Of a DNA stretch of 64,000 nt, positions 31,740-43,081 are shown one piece after another. A program made the translations under genes and the position numbers. The notes beneath the pieces are model-generated. The model was not told where the DNA came from, searched no databases, and was given only the letters and a program-made list of their open reading frames with translations. Positions within the stretch are counted from its first letter, which is position 1, and each line of letters opens with the position of its first letter. Source of the DNA: Dendrolimus kikuchii (lineage: Eukaryota > Arthropoda > Insecta > Lepidoptera > Lasiocampidae); the NCBI GenBank assembly GCA_019925095.2, contig CM034410.1, positions 16,412,436-16,476,435 on the forward strand, in the 5' to 3' direction.

Positions 31740-32235
31740 GCATAGTTTCGGAGATAAAATTCAGTAAATTTTCCGGGCAGAGGAGGGGGGCAGGTGAACA
31801 GCCAAATACAACCAGTGTTGCTTACTCTCAGACTAAACGAGAGCGAAGAAAATCCTACTAGCTTGTATGATAACTACATTACTGTAGTTTCATCAGAGTC
31901 AAGTAGTTCTACTGGAATGAGAAGCAAAAATACGTCCTCATAAAATTACTCCTTTATAATATTAGTAAGATTAACGCTATCATGGGATCAAAATAATAGA
32001 AATTAAACATATAAAATACTGATCTATAAGAGTAAGGTATCTTCGGCTGCTTTGGCCAAAGAATACAATATTAATGTATGTATAGTTCAAACAAAGTAAA
32101 AAGATTGCAAGTTTACACTCGTCTATCGTAAATTCCTCTACGAGTGAATGTATGGTATAGTAGTGTAAAAAATTATTATAATGAATGTTCAATGAAACCA
32201 AACTTGCGTAATACGTCATTTTAGTAAAGGTTTTT
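31740..32235. other. No feature recognised
   Basis: AT-rich intronic sequence between an R repeat and the GC-richer block at 32236. Confidence 0.4.
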
Positions 32236-32830
32236 TTTTAAGGCGGGGGAAATGCTATTTACGCACAATACTGGGTCCTTTGCAAGGGATTAGACCATAG
32301 TTGATCATGAGGGCTTTCCCCTTTGACAAGGGGCAGAGAAGTTGCACGGGCAACACCCACTACCCACTAAACCGACCCTCCTCCCATGTGCCCCGCGCTT
32401 TTTATGAAGGAAAGGCTGAGACTTAGAACGTAGTTACGCCCAGTCCGATCCAGCGCAAAAAGTGCCTGAATGTGCCCCGGGAATCAGAACACATTCACTT
32501 CGTCAGCGGGGGTGATGAGTCCTTTGCTCCCTTGATAGCTAAAAGCCCCCCGAAGCGGTATTGTTCAGGGTGGGAAGTCATGCGCATACCTGCGTCTCCG
32601 GATGCCAGCCAACCGCCGGCGTCCGCGAGTCGCATTAGTAAGCCCAGTAATACTCCTCTCCCTATCTTGTTCGGCGGCCTCTTTGAGAGACATTACCGTC
32701 TCACAAAAAGTAACCGTCGCCCCCCAGGTATCGCTGCTATGCAGCATGGCTTTCACCAGGCTACAGAGCGAGATTAGTACAAAATCAGAGAGACACATGG
32801 CAGCTGACAGCCAGGATAGCTGAAGTTGTC
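32236..32830. other. GC-richer block of unknown nature
   Basis: Contains GACAAGGGGCAGAGAAGTTG, CCGGATGCCAGCCAACCGCC and several overlapping frames of 70-100 codons on both strands without known motifs. Inside the last GPCR intron. Probably a decayed LINE, but I cannot name it. Confidence 0.35.
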
Positions 32831-33241
32831 CCTATAATGGCAGACAATGGAACAAGTCCATACAGCCGTGCAGTTTAAATAAAAATAGTGCCAGAACATT
32901 CAGTGATCGTAAGGAAATTGATTACAGGAAAGCACATAAGTATAGACGATAAGCTGCATCCATTTTAAAGCATGCAACTATGTCGTCCATTAAACGCAAG
33001 ATGAATTGAATTTCAAATTTTAATTTCATAGTTTTTGTTGAAAGTAGCTTCCACTGGAGAAAGTTTTTACAGAATAATAAGCAAAAGACTCCGCAGGAAT
33101 ACGTCGAATTAATTTTTTAAAATTAATTTTTTGGCTGATTTTGTATTAAATGTGTTACATAATTTCTTTTTCTTTAACTAATCTTTTATCACATCATGCA
33201 CTTCGCTTTATGCCTCACCAAATCACTTCTGATTGTTACAG

Positions 33242-33576
33242 GTAAATTCCGTCGTGAATTCCACCGCTCTTACTTCAAATGCTTCTGCTGCTGCCACTCT
33301 CAACCGCCTCCGGAACAGAACGGCGCATCCTTCGCACCCATCGGCAGCTCCCGAGGCACCACCAGGACCGTGGTGCGAAGGAACGACAGCTGTGTCAGTT
33401 ATCGCCTCACACACCTGTCTCCCTCAAACCATACCATCCACCGTGACTACATCAGGAATACCAACACCTCCTTCATTGAGCACATGAATGGTAACAGAAG
33501 ACCCAAGATCAAAGATGATTCTATCAGCGAGTCAGCTACTAGATTCACTCTCACCACAGATGTATGTAAAGAATGA
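33242..33576 (+). CDS. Neuropeptide GPCR, final exon: cytoplasmic tail
   Basis: The acceptor is CTGATTGTTACAG. The exon continues the TM7 exon in frame as KFRREFHRSYFKCFCCCHSQ, an amphipathic helix 8 followed by a cysteine cluster typical of palmitoylation. The remaining tail is hydrophilic and rich in serine, threonine and arginine (APIGSSRGTTRTVVRRNDS, NTNTSFIEHMNGNRRPK), as expected for a receptor tail that binds arrestin. The first in-frame stop is TGA at 33574-33576. Beyond it the frame stays open for 100 codons, described as the next entry. The intron before this exon is about 25.9 kb. Confidence 0.85.
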
Positions 33577-33879
33577 CATGATAAATTTTATTGCAGCAGC
33601 AGAAAAGGTGGTGATTACATCGCTAGGAGTACTAACAGTATTGATTGTAAACCATATTATGATTGTTTTAAAAACCCAAGCTTACACCACGAGGTAACAG
33701 ACACGACCGAGATTACAGAAGAACGACACAGCGATACCTACGCGGATTACAGGGAGAGTTGTGACTCGAAAGAACTTTTCACTGTAAACGATGGTGACGT
33801 GAATAGGTTTAAAGTTAAATTTAACCGTAGTTTGAATAGTCAGGTTAAGAATAAAAAGAAAATTAATACGGTGTATTAA
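33577..33879 (+). other. In-frame 100-codon extension after the GPCR stop codon
   Basis: In the same frame as the receptor tail, the sequence after TGA reads 100 sense codons before TAA at 33877-33879. The peptide is hydrophilic and protein-like, with stretches such as IDCKPYYDCFKNPSLHHEVT and ERHSDTYADYRESCDSKELF. The stop sits in the context TGA-C, the leakiest context for readthrough. A tiny GTATGT...TTGCAG intron around the stop would be 35 bases and would break the frame, so splicing does not explain it. It may be a readthrough domain, a recently acquired stop, or a sequencing error in one continuous tail. Confidence 0.5.
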
Positions 33880-34602
33880 GTAATTGTTATCTGTGACGTG
33901 GGAGCAAATTTTAATCGATTTTAAATATTGTAATTCGATTTTAATATAGTTAAGAGTAGTGATGTACGCATACGAATGAGGAATCTTATCGATAATGGAT
34001 TTAAGTCCGAATTTAACAAAAAAAAAATATGGTTTTAATTTATATTAACTGCCGAAATGTATACCAAAGTTTGAGTGTTCATATGTATTATCTGATCAAA
34101 AAGTCAAAGTCACAAGTTGGTAAAACAACGCTCCACTCCATAAAAGTAGTCTCAATTTTCCACTGGTAATGTAAATAAGTCATAGTCAGTTATAGGAACC
34201 CGGCTAATATGGTGATACACATAGCTACTATCCGATTGAAATCACAAAACGTTTTTATCCAAAATAATCTATTTACCATTATATTTACTTTATATGAATT
34301 TTGGCTATATACCCTCATTTCTGTGTGAAGTGATAGCCGACGCAAAGCGGAGCGTAGGCCATCTACAACAAAGTGATCAGTCGACGCATGACCGCGACGA
34401 TAGTACGACGTGCGTACAGGGTGAACGTGTTGCACGTTTTTCGTAACGTTTTATTAACCGTCCCACATTACAGACTATGAAAAATTAAATTGTGATGTGG
34501 ATTGTGGAGCTGGTGCCATGATTTGTTTTCTCGAAAGCTTCAAGGTGGATATTAAGGTGAGTAGAACTTCTAATTTTTTAACGCAAGGATCAAGTTCCCA
34601 TA
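33880..34602. other. Region downstream of the GPCR
   Basis: AT-rich; probable 3' untranslated sequence at first. A GC-richer patch, 34325-34440 (CGACGCATGACCGCGACGAT), has no recognisable product. Confidence 0.4.
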
Positions 34603-35106
34603 CTATTGGGCGTGCGGGCGCAGGGGTCGCCCTAAATGAAACACCCCTTAGCAAGTTGACTGAATTTATTTATAGGCGCTACAACAGCAACAGGTGCGAT
34701 CAGCACAACTGTATCAAACGGCACGTTCGAGTTTAACCGACACAACTTAGCACTAGCCCCGGACGTTACACTGAACGTAGATAGCACTAATTGTATCGAT
34801 TACACCGATCAATACGAGTGGCACTAATCACAATTACTAGTGTTTCACAATATCCACGTAGACACGCTGAGATTCTGTTGGCCTAGAGTCTTCCGAATGC
34901 TCCTTGATCTTCCTGGTCTTCTTAGTCTTCCTTGTGTGTATATATTCGACCGAGGTGGATAAGGTTGTCACAGGCTCGCCCCGTGCTTACTAAGGTACTA
35001 CAAAAATGCAGACGCTTAGCAGCTAACGGAGCGAGCTACGTATCCGCGGTAAGCGGAGCGTGGGGGTACGGGATTTACGGGGGAGAGGTCAGGGGGGTGA
35101 TTCTGT
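34603..35106 (-). mobile_element. LTR-C, solo LTR-like copy
   Basis: Matches 56569-57179 from TTGGGCGTGCGGGCGCAGGG to CAGGGGGGTGATTCTGT. It lacks about 100 bp in the middle and the outer TG.../...CAACA ends. Confidence 0.7.
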
Positions 35107-35336
35107 GCCCGAAGTGTGTATTATCCATATATGTATGTAATTTTAAGTATTGTGTACTAGTCTAAATTTGGTAATAAACCGTTCCTGTATTTACTTACTT
35201 ACTGTTCACTTATATAGTTTAAATTTGGGTTAAGCTGTAAATATCCGTTGCAAGAATTTTAAATATGGGGGAGTGGAGTAGGCATGGGGGAGAATACTTA
35301 CCCCTTCTGTTGCAGAATATGTCAAGAAAATAATAA

Positions 35337-35597
35337 TTTCGGCCGGGCGGCCTGTCGTAAGAGGCGACAAAACATCCCACAGCCAGGTGGATGGCTACCA
35401 GCCCTGGTCTAGAGTATATCGCCATAACAACCTTGTCTTGTGTTCCGGCATTAGTGACCAGGTTCCAGTCTCCCTTAAGAGGGCAGCAACGCATTTGTAG
35501 CACCTTTGGTGTTGCAAATGTCCATAGGCGTTGGTAACCGTTATCCATCAAGTGGGACGTCTGCCTGTCTGCTGAACTCCTGCAATAAAAAATAAAA
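35337..35597 (-). repeat. Repeat R, end-truncated
   Basis: Starts within CGGCCGGGCGGCCTG, missing the outermost 40 bp, and shares the TAGGGCATTTGCC-block deletion of the copy at 31455. Confidence 0.8.
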
Positions 35598-35648
35598 ATA
35601 AGAGTTTTTAAAATATATAGATATAAAGTTTTTGTAAATGTAACCTGA

Positions 35649-35924
35649 GGTCAGCCAGTGTCACAACCAATTTGTAACCATCATTTAAGTAGTCATTAAT
35701 AAACAAAAGGTGACCTGTCTGTTCTGACACATGTTACGACAAGTGACTAAACCGGTGAGTTTCGTTAGGTTAGGTTAGACTTTACACCAAAGCGCATGAG
35801 CCGAGCGAGCGAAGCGAGCGTGTTACGACAGTGGCCGGCGAGTGCCAGAACAGAATGCTCACCATTTTATTAATTAATAACTATTTAAATTATGGTTACA
35901 AATCGGTTGTGACATTGGCTGACC
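35649..35924. mobile_element. Small inverted-repeat element (MITE-like)
   Basis: 276 bp with imperfect inverted ends of about 75 bp. The outer 33 bp (GGTCAGCCAGTGTCACAACC onward) pair with two mismatches. The centre has GAGCCGAGCGAGCGAAGCGA. Confidence 0.65.
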
Positions 35925-36090
35925 GCTGCATAAAAACATTAATATCTCAAGAACTATATATTCTCTTGACATAAGGGTTGCAGAAGGGGTAATTATGCCT
36001 CCCTACTCTTTCCCCCCATCCCGCTAAACCCAAAATCCGTTTACCAGATATCTATGCAGCAGCCAAAATTATTATCCACTGATAACGTAA

Positions 36091-36193
36091 AGAGGCAAGT
36101 GAGGTGTGTAAGAATAAGCCTAAATGGCACTCTGTTGTTCGTGCCTACCCCGCGAGGGAACTGGCGTGAAGTTATGTATGTATGTATGTATGT
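36091..36193 (+). mobile_element. LINE-T 3' end, shortest copy, with 9-bp target duplication
   Basis: Only about 103 bp of 3' end and tail. ATAACGTAA flanks both sides (36082-36090, 36194-36202). Confidence 0.85.
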
Positions 36194-36259
36194 ATAACGT
36201 AACAATAACAAGTTATGCAACCCGACAATTATGGTGACACAGGTAGCTTCTATCTATAC

Positions 36260-36503
36260 TCTATACTAATATATAAAGCTGAAGAGTTTGTTTGTTTGAA
36301 CGCGCTAATCTCAGGAACTACTGGTCTGATTTGAAAAATTCTTTCAGCGTTAGGTGGCCCATTTATCTAGAAAGGCTATAGGCTATATATCACGCTAAGA
36401 CCAATAGGAGCGGAGCACCAATGAAGAAGGTTTCAAAATCGGGGGGTTTTACTTACACTTTTTTTAACTATTCCACGTGGACGAAGTCGCGGGCAGAAGC
36501 TAG
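36260..36503 (+). mobile_element. Helitron-like H1, complete short form
   Basis: TCTATACTAATATATAAAGC start and GTCGCGGGCAGAAGCTAG end: 5' TC and 3' CTAG followed by T, as in Helitrons. 244 bp. Confidence 0.8.
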
Positions 36504-37083
36504 TCTGATATAAATTGCAAAACTTTTTATCCACAATAACTTATTTACCACTGAAATTTGAATAAGCCCCCATTTTATTAGAATGCTGAGTAAAACACAA
36601 AAAGGGCCATTAAGGTCGTTTTATTTTTGGGTATTAGCAGTACTTTATGCATTCCCCGGATACTTCGTGGATATAAAACGACGGTCTTACACAAATGTAC
36701 ACAATATTTTCATCCCCCGAGGGCGAATAACTGAAACCACTCGCCCTCAGACCTCAGCTAGTCGAATTCTCTTGATCTGTTATCTTCCCGAAGCTTCTAT
36801 AATAATACAGTAATAACTATACTTAAAACCGCTAAGACTGGTATTTGTGAAACTTCTTTAGAATCGATGAAACGAAAAAGCGACGCTAAAAAGAGATGAA
36901 CATATAAATCTATAGGACTAAGCCTGCAAGAGAATGATATACGAGTTTTATTATTTGCATTGTGTAACATAGATTAGATAACCCATAAGAGATTTAATCA
37001 TCGGATTAAACATAGGTCCAATTTGGACCGAAATAAAACTAATAATAATAATTTTAAACTAAAACAATGAAAAATTGAAAGTG
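36504..37083. other. No feature recognised
   Basis: AT-rich between an H1 Helitron and the segmental duplication. CATTCCCCGGATACTTCGTG at 36650 is the only notable block. Confidence 0.4.
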
Positions 37084-37093
37084 ATAAATAAAA

Positions 37094-37432
37094 AGGTCTG
37101 AAAGAAAGTGTCGGGGTGAAGGTATGGAAAGGAATGCTCCGGTGGTTCGGGCATGTGGAAAGAATGCATGATGAAAGAATGACTAAACAGATATACAATG
37201 CAAAAGTGGATGGATGCAGAAGTCGCGGAAGGCCACGACACACCTTCCATGATCAAATTGATCGTGTACTAGCGGAGGGTGATGCCAGGAGCAAGAACAG
37301 ACGAGCGTGCATGACAAGAGTTATGAATGTCAAAGAAGCAAGTGAGGTGTGTAAGAATAAGCCTGAATGGCGCTCTGTTGTTCTTGCCTACCCCGCAAGG
37401 GAACTGGCGTGAAGTTATGTATGTATGTATAT
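37094..37432 (+). mobile_element. LINE-T 3' end in the segmental duplication
   Basis: ATAAATAAAA flanks both sides (37084-37093, 37433-37442). Its terminal frame is open but carries a small deletion (GDARSKNRRA). Confidence 0.85.
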
Positions 37433-37559
37433 ATAAATAAAATGTTGATTTTGAATTGTAATATGTTGAAAAATGTACTGCTAAAGGAATTGTATTTATA
37501 TTAATAAAAGTCACTGAAGAATTATCTGTGAGTAAATTCTCTGAAGTTTCACTTCTACT

Positions 37560-38290
37560 GCGTGTGAACTGCATACACACACAATTTTTATTATTCCGAC
37601 GTTTCGGCCACTTTTCAGTAGCGAAAATGTCAAGTGTCAATGAGTATTGTTAAGATTTTAATTAGCCTACCGCCAACTTGTTCAATATATTTATTTAGTT
37701 TTAATTTTGTTTATGGTTATTATTTACTCTATGGGAGCCTAATATAATTTACTACCGCTTCGCAACATGTTGTGGTTTGAAGAGAAGAAGCGACGCGAGA
37801 AACTCTTCAGCAAAATGCCTAGCTCTAATAATTTTATATAACACTAGCTTCTGCCCGCGACTTAGGAATAGTAAAACAAAAGTAAATAAAAAAAAAACCC
37901 TCCGATTTTGAAACATACTTAACTTGTGCTCCGCTCCTATAGGCCTTAGCGTAATGATATATAACCTATAGCCTTCCTCGGTAAATGTGCTATCTGACAC
38001 TGAAAGAATTTTTCAAATCAGACCATTAGTTCGTGAGATTAGCGCGTTCAAACAAACAAACTCTTCAGCTTTATATATTAGTATAAGATTAAATTTTAAA
38101 TGTGTGGGAGGTAACATAAAGATAAATTGTCATTTAAGTTGATTTGTGTTCTGGTGCACATAGAGCTCAGTGTCGGAGATCACGGCTACTGAAAAGTGGC
38201 CGAAACGTCGGAATGATAAAATTAATTAAATTACCGCACTTGAAACCGTTACAACGTAGTTTTATTGTGTATAATAGTCGCAAAACCTTA
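37560..38290 (+). mobile_element. P foldback element interrupted by Helitron H1
   Basis: Same family as 27128-27539 in the opposite orientation. CCGACGTTTCGGCCACTTTT lies at the left (from about 37596) and its complement at the right (about 38192-38215). Helitron-like H1 is inserted at 37844. Confidence 0.7.
37844..38097 (-). mobile_element. Helitron-like H1 in a P element
   Basis: Antisense short form inside the P element of the first duplication copy; the end TTAGTATAAGA carries one extra A. Confidence 0.75.
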
Positions 38291-38570
38291 AGAAAATATT
38301 ATCAGTAAAAAGTAATTCAATTACAGATTTGTCTTCAATTCTAAATTTCCCTAACATTATAATTTAAGGTTTGTCACAGACGAACAAAATAGGTAGACCA
38401 AGCACGGAGGTCTCAGAGTGAAGCCGGCTAAAGGAAGCTGATTTTGGAATAGGAAGCCAATTGCACCGCAGTATGTCACGAGAACTAAATATTAAATAAT
38501 TGAATTAATAAGGATAAAGGCGGAATAATTCACAGTGAATCCAAAAACCGTATTATTGAGTAAACAAATA

Positions 38571-39870
38571 CATGCAAGATAAATTATAATTATTATGGCA
38601 TCGTAGTTATTATTATTGTGACATTATCTCTGTTAATACATGCAAGATAAATTATAATTATTATGGCATCGTAGTTATTATTATTGTGACATTATCTCTG
38701 TTAATACATGCAAGATAAATTACAATTATTATGGCATCGTAGTTATTATTATTGTGACATTATCTCTGTTAATACATGCAAGATAAATTATAATTATTAT
38801 GGCATCGTAGTTATTATTATTGTGACATTATCTCTGTTAATACATGCAAGATAAATTACAATTATTATGGCATCGTAGTTATTATTATTGTGACATTATC
38901 TCTGTTAATACATGCAAGATAAATTATAATTATTATGGCATCGTAGTTATTATTATTGTGACATTATCTCTGTTAATACATGCAAGATAAATTACAATTA
39001 TTATGGCATTGTAATTATTATTATTGTGACATTATCTCTGTTAATACATGCAAGATAAATTATAATTATTATGGCATCGTAGTTATTATTATTGTGACAT
39101 TATCTCTGTTAATACATGCAAGATAAATTACAATTATTATGGCATCGTAGTTATTATTATTGTGACATTATCTCTGTTAATACATGCAAGATAAATTATA
39201 ATTATTATGGCATCGTAGTTATTATTATTGTGACATTATCTCTGTTAATACATGCAAGATAAATTACAATTATTATGGCATCGTAGTTATTATTATTGTG
39301 ACATTATCTCTGTTAATACATGCAAGATAAATTATAATTATTATGGCATCGTAGTTATTATTATTGTGACATTATCTCTGTTAATACATGCAAGATAAAT
39401 TATAATTATTATGGCATCGTAGTTATTATTATTGTGACATTATCTCTGTTAATACATGCAAGATAAATTATAATTATTATGGCATCGTAGTTATTATTAT
39501 TGTGACATTATCTCTGTTAATACATGCAAGATAAATTATAATTATTATGGCATCGTAGTTATTATTATTGTGACATTATCTCTGTTAATACATGCAAGAT
39601 AAATTATAATTATTATGGCATCGTAGTTATTATTATTGTGACATTATCTCTGTTAATACATGCAAGATAAATTATAATTATTATGGCATCGTAGTTATTA
39701 TTATTGTGACATTATCTCTGTTAATACATGCAAGATAAATTACAATTATTATGGCATCGTAGTTATTATTATTGTGACATTATCTCTGTTAATACATGCA
39801 AGATAAATTATAATTATTATGGCATCGTAGTTATTATTATTGTGACATTATCTCTGTTAATACATGCAAG
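38571..39870 (+). repeat. 68-bp satellite array 1
   Basis: Nineteen head-to-tail 68-bp units starting CATGCAAGATAAATTA, plus eight bases. The units are nearly identical. The main variation is T or C in AAATTATAATT/AAATTACAATT; unit 7 also has CATTGTAATT instead of CATCGTAGTT. Confidence 0.95.
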
Positions 39871-40128
39871 AATGACTAAACAGATATACAATGCAAAAGT
39901 GGATGGATGCAGAAGTCGCGGAAGGCCACGACACACCTTCCATGATCAAATTGATCGTGTACTAGCGGAGGGTGATGCCAGGAGCAAGAACAGACGAGCG
40001 TGCATGACAAGAGTTATGAATGTCAAAGAAGCAAGTGAGGTGTGTAAGAATAAGCCTGAATGGCGCTCTGTTGTTCGTGCATACCCCGCAAGGGAACTGG
40101 CGTGAAGTTATGTATGTATGTATGTATA
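39871..40128 (+). mobile_element. LINE-T 3' end, duplicated and cut by the duplication junction
   Basis: The same copy as 37094-37432 including the GDARSKNRRA deletion, starting at AATGACTAAACAG immediately after satellite array 1. The shared deletion proves descent by segmental duplication, not independent insertion. Confidence 0.85.
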
Positions 40129-40249
40129 AATAAAAAGATGATTTTGAATTGTAATATGTTGAAAAATGTACTGCTAAAGGAATTGTATTTATATTAATAA
40201 AAGTCACTGAAGAATTATCTGTGAGTAAATTCTCTGAAGTTTCACTTCT

Positions 40250-40925
40250 ACTACGTGTGAACTGCATACACACACAACTTTTATTATTCCGACGTTTCGG
40301 CCACTTTTCAGTAGCGAAAATGTCAAGTGTCAATGAGTATTGTTAAGATTTTATTTAGCCTACCGCCAACTTGTTCAATATATTTATTTAGTTTTAATTT
40401 TGTTTATGGTTATTATTTACTCTATGGGAGCCTAATCTAATTTACTACCGCTTCGCAACATGTCATGGCTTGAAGAGAAGAAGCGGCGCAAGAAACTCTT
40501 CCACAACATGCCTAGCTCTAATAATTTTATATAATACTAGCTTCTGCCCGCGACTTAGGAATAGTAAAAGAAAAGTAAATAAAAAAAACCCTCCGATTTT
40601 GAAACATTCTTCACTGGTGCTCCGCTTCTATTGGTCTTAGCGTGATGATATATAGCCTATAGCCTTCCTCGATAAATTTGCTATCTGACACTGAAATAAT
40701 TTTTCAAATCAGACCAGTAGTTCGTGAGATTAGCACGTTCAAACAAACAAACTCTTCAGCTTTATATATTAGTATAAGATTAAATTTTAAATTTGTGGGA
40801 GGTAAAATAAAGATAAATTGTCATTTAAGTTGATTTGTGTTCTGGTGCACACAGAGCTCAGTGTTGGAGATCACGGCTACTGAAAAGTGGCCGAAACGTC
40901 GGAATAGTTTTATTATGAATAATAG
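40250..40925 (+). mobile_element. P foldback element, duplicated copy with H1 insertion
   Basis: The duplicate of 37560-38290, with the same H1 insertion point, so the Helitron inserted before the segmental duplication. The right end has lost about 45 bp. Confidence 0.7.
40537..40779 (-). mobile_element. Helitron-like H1, duplicated copy
   Basis: The counterpart of 37844-38097 in the second duplication copy, with the same extra A in the TC end. Confidence 0.75.
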
Positions 40926-41218
40926 TCGCGAAAACTGAAGAAAATATTATCAGTAAAAAGTAATTCAATTACAGATTTGTCTTCAATTCTAAATTTCCCT
41001 AACATTATAATTTAAGGTTTGTCTCAGACGAACAAAATAGGTAGACCAAGCACGGAGCTCTCAGAGTGAAGCCGGCTAAAGGAAGCTGATTTTGGAATAG
41101 GAAGCCAATTGCACCGCAGTATGTCACGAGAACTAAATATTAAATAATTGAATTAATACGGATAAAGGCGGAATAATTCACAGTGAATCCAAAAACCGTA
41201 TTATTGAATAAACAAATA

Positions 41219-43081
41219 CATGCAAGATAAATTATAATTATTATGGCATCGTAGTTATTATTATTGTGACATTATCTCTGTTAATACATGCAAGATAAAT
41301 TATAATTATTATGGCATCGTAGTTATTATTATTGTGACATTATCTCTGTTAATACATGCAAGATAAATTACAATTATTATGGCATCGTAGTTATTATTAT
41401 TGTGACATTATCTCTGTTAATACATGCAAGATAAATTATAATTATTATGGCATCGTAGTTATTATTATTGTGACATTATCTCTGTTAATACATGCAAGAT
41501 AAATTACAATTATTATGGCATCGTAGTTATTATTATTGTGACATTATCTCTGTTAATACATGCAAGATAAATTATAATTATTATGGCATCGTAGTTATTA
41601 TTATTGTGACATTATCTCTGTTAATACATGCAAGATAAATTACAATTATTATGGCATTGTAATTATTATTATTGTGACATTATCTCTGTTAATACATGCA
41701 AGATAAATTATAATTATTATGGCATCGTAGTTATTATTATTGTGACATTATCTCTGTTAATACATGCAAGATAAATTACAATTATTATGGCATCGTAGTT
41801 ATTATTATTGTGACATTATCTCTGTTAATACATGCAAGATAAATTATAATTATTATGGCATCGTAGTTATTATTATTGTGACATTATCTCTGTTAATACA
41901 TGCAAGATAAATTACAATTATTATGGCATCGTAGTTATTATTATTGTGACATTATCTCTGTTAATACATGCAAGATAAATTATAATTATTATGGCATCGT
42001 AGTTATTATTATTGTGACATTATCTCTGTTAATACATGCAAGATAAATTATAATTATTATGGCATCGTAGTTATTATTATTGTGACATTATCTCTGTTAA
42101 TACATGCAAGATAAATTATAATTATTATGGCATCGTAGTTATTATTATTGTGACATTATCTCTGTTAATACATGCAAGATAAATTATAATTATTATGGCA
42201 TCGTAGTTATTATTATTGTGACATTATCTCTGTTAATACATGCAAGATAAATTATAATTATTATGGCATCGTAGTTATTATTATTGTGACATTATCTCTG
42301 TTAATACATGCAAGATAAATTATAATTATTATGGCATCGTAGTTATTATTATTGTGACATTATCTCTGTTAATACATGCAAGATAAATTACAATTATTAT
42401 GGCATCGTAGTTATTATTATTGTGACATTATCTCTGTTAATACATGCAAGATAAATTATAATTATTATGGCATCGTAGTTATTATTATTGTGACATTATC
42501 TCTGTTAATACATGCAAGATAAATTATAATTATTATGGCATCGTAGTTATTATTATTGTGACATTATCTCTGTTAATACATGCAAGATAAATTACAATTA
42601 TTATGGCATCGTAGTTATTATTATTGTGACATTATCTCTGTTAATACATGCAAGATAAATTATAATTATTATGGCATCGTAGTTATTATTATTGTGACAT
42701 TATCTCTGTTAATACATGCAAGATAAATTATAATTATTATGGCATCGTAGTTATTATTATTGTGACATTATCTCTGTTAATACATGCAAGATAAATTATA
42801 ATTATTATGGCATCGTAGTTATTATTATTGTGACATTATCTCTGTTAATACATGCAAGATAAATTACAATTATTATGGCATCGTAGTTATTATTATTGTG
42901 ACATTATCTCTGTTAATACATGCAAGATAAATTATAATTATTATGGCATCGTAGTTATTATTATTGTGACATTATCTCTGTTAATACATGCAAGATAAAT
43001 TACAATTATTATGGCATTGTAATTATTATTATTGTGACATTATCTCTGTTAATACATGCAAGATAAATTATAATTATTATG
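41219..43081 (+). repeat. 68-bp satellite array 2
   Basis: Twenty-seven full units and a 27-bp partial unit. Units 1-19 show the same order of T/C variants as array 1, with the CATTGTAATT variant again at unit 7 and once more at unit 27. Confidence 0.95.

Larger units (their letters stand above)
7370..33241 (+). other. Last GPCR intron, filled with transposable elements
   Basis: The interval between the TM7 exon and the tail exon has a GTATGT donor and TTACAG acceptor. Nearly all recognisable sequence in it is mobile: LINE-T tails, R repeats in both orientations, LTR-A and LTR-B copies, Helitron-like elements, SINEs and foldback elements, listed separately. I see no further host exon inside it. 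Confidence 0.75.
37094..39870 (+). repeat. Segmental duplication, first copy
   Basis: From about 37179 onward this copy is repeated at +2692 bp. Order: LINE-T tail, unique spacer, P foldback element carrying an H1 Helitron, unique spacer, 68-bp satellite array. The copy junction joins the satellite directly to the LINE (CATGCAAG then AATGACTAAAC), with shared AAGAATGACT at the breakpoint. Its LINE-T is longer at the 5' side than in the second copy, so this is the ancestral left flank. Confidence 0.85.
39871..43081 (+). repeat. Segmental duplication, second copy
   Basis: Repeats the LINE-T tail, P element, H1 Helitron and satellite of the first copy. It differs by scattered substitutions and by a deletion of about 45 bp near 40905-40920, compared with 38216-38265. 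Its satellite array is longer. Confidence 0.85.

Noticed and set aside
33562..33596. A small intron removing the GPCR stop (GTATGT...TTGCAG)
   Set aside because: At 35 bases it is below the size of insect introns and would shift the frame into an early TGA.
38571..43081. Regular direct repeats that might be taken for a CRISPR array
   Set aside because: The 68-bp units are contiguous with no unique spacers; it is a eukaryotic satellite.
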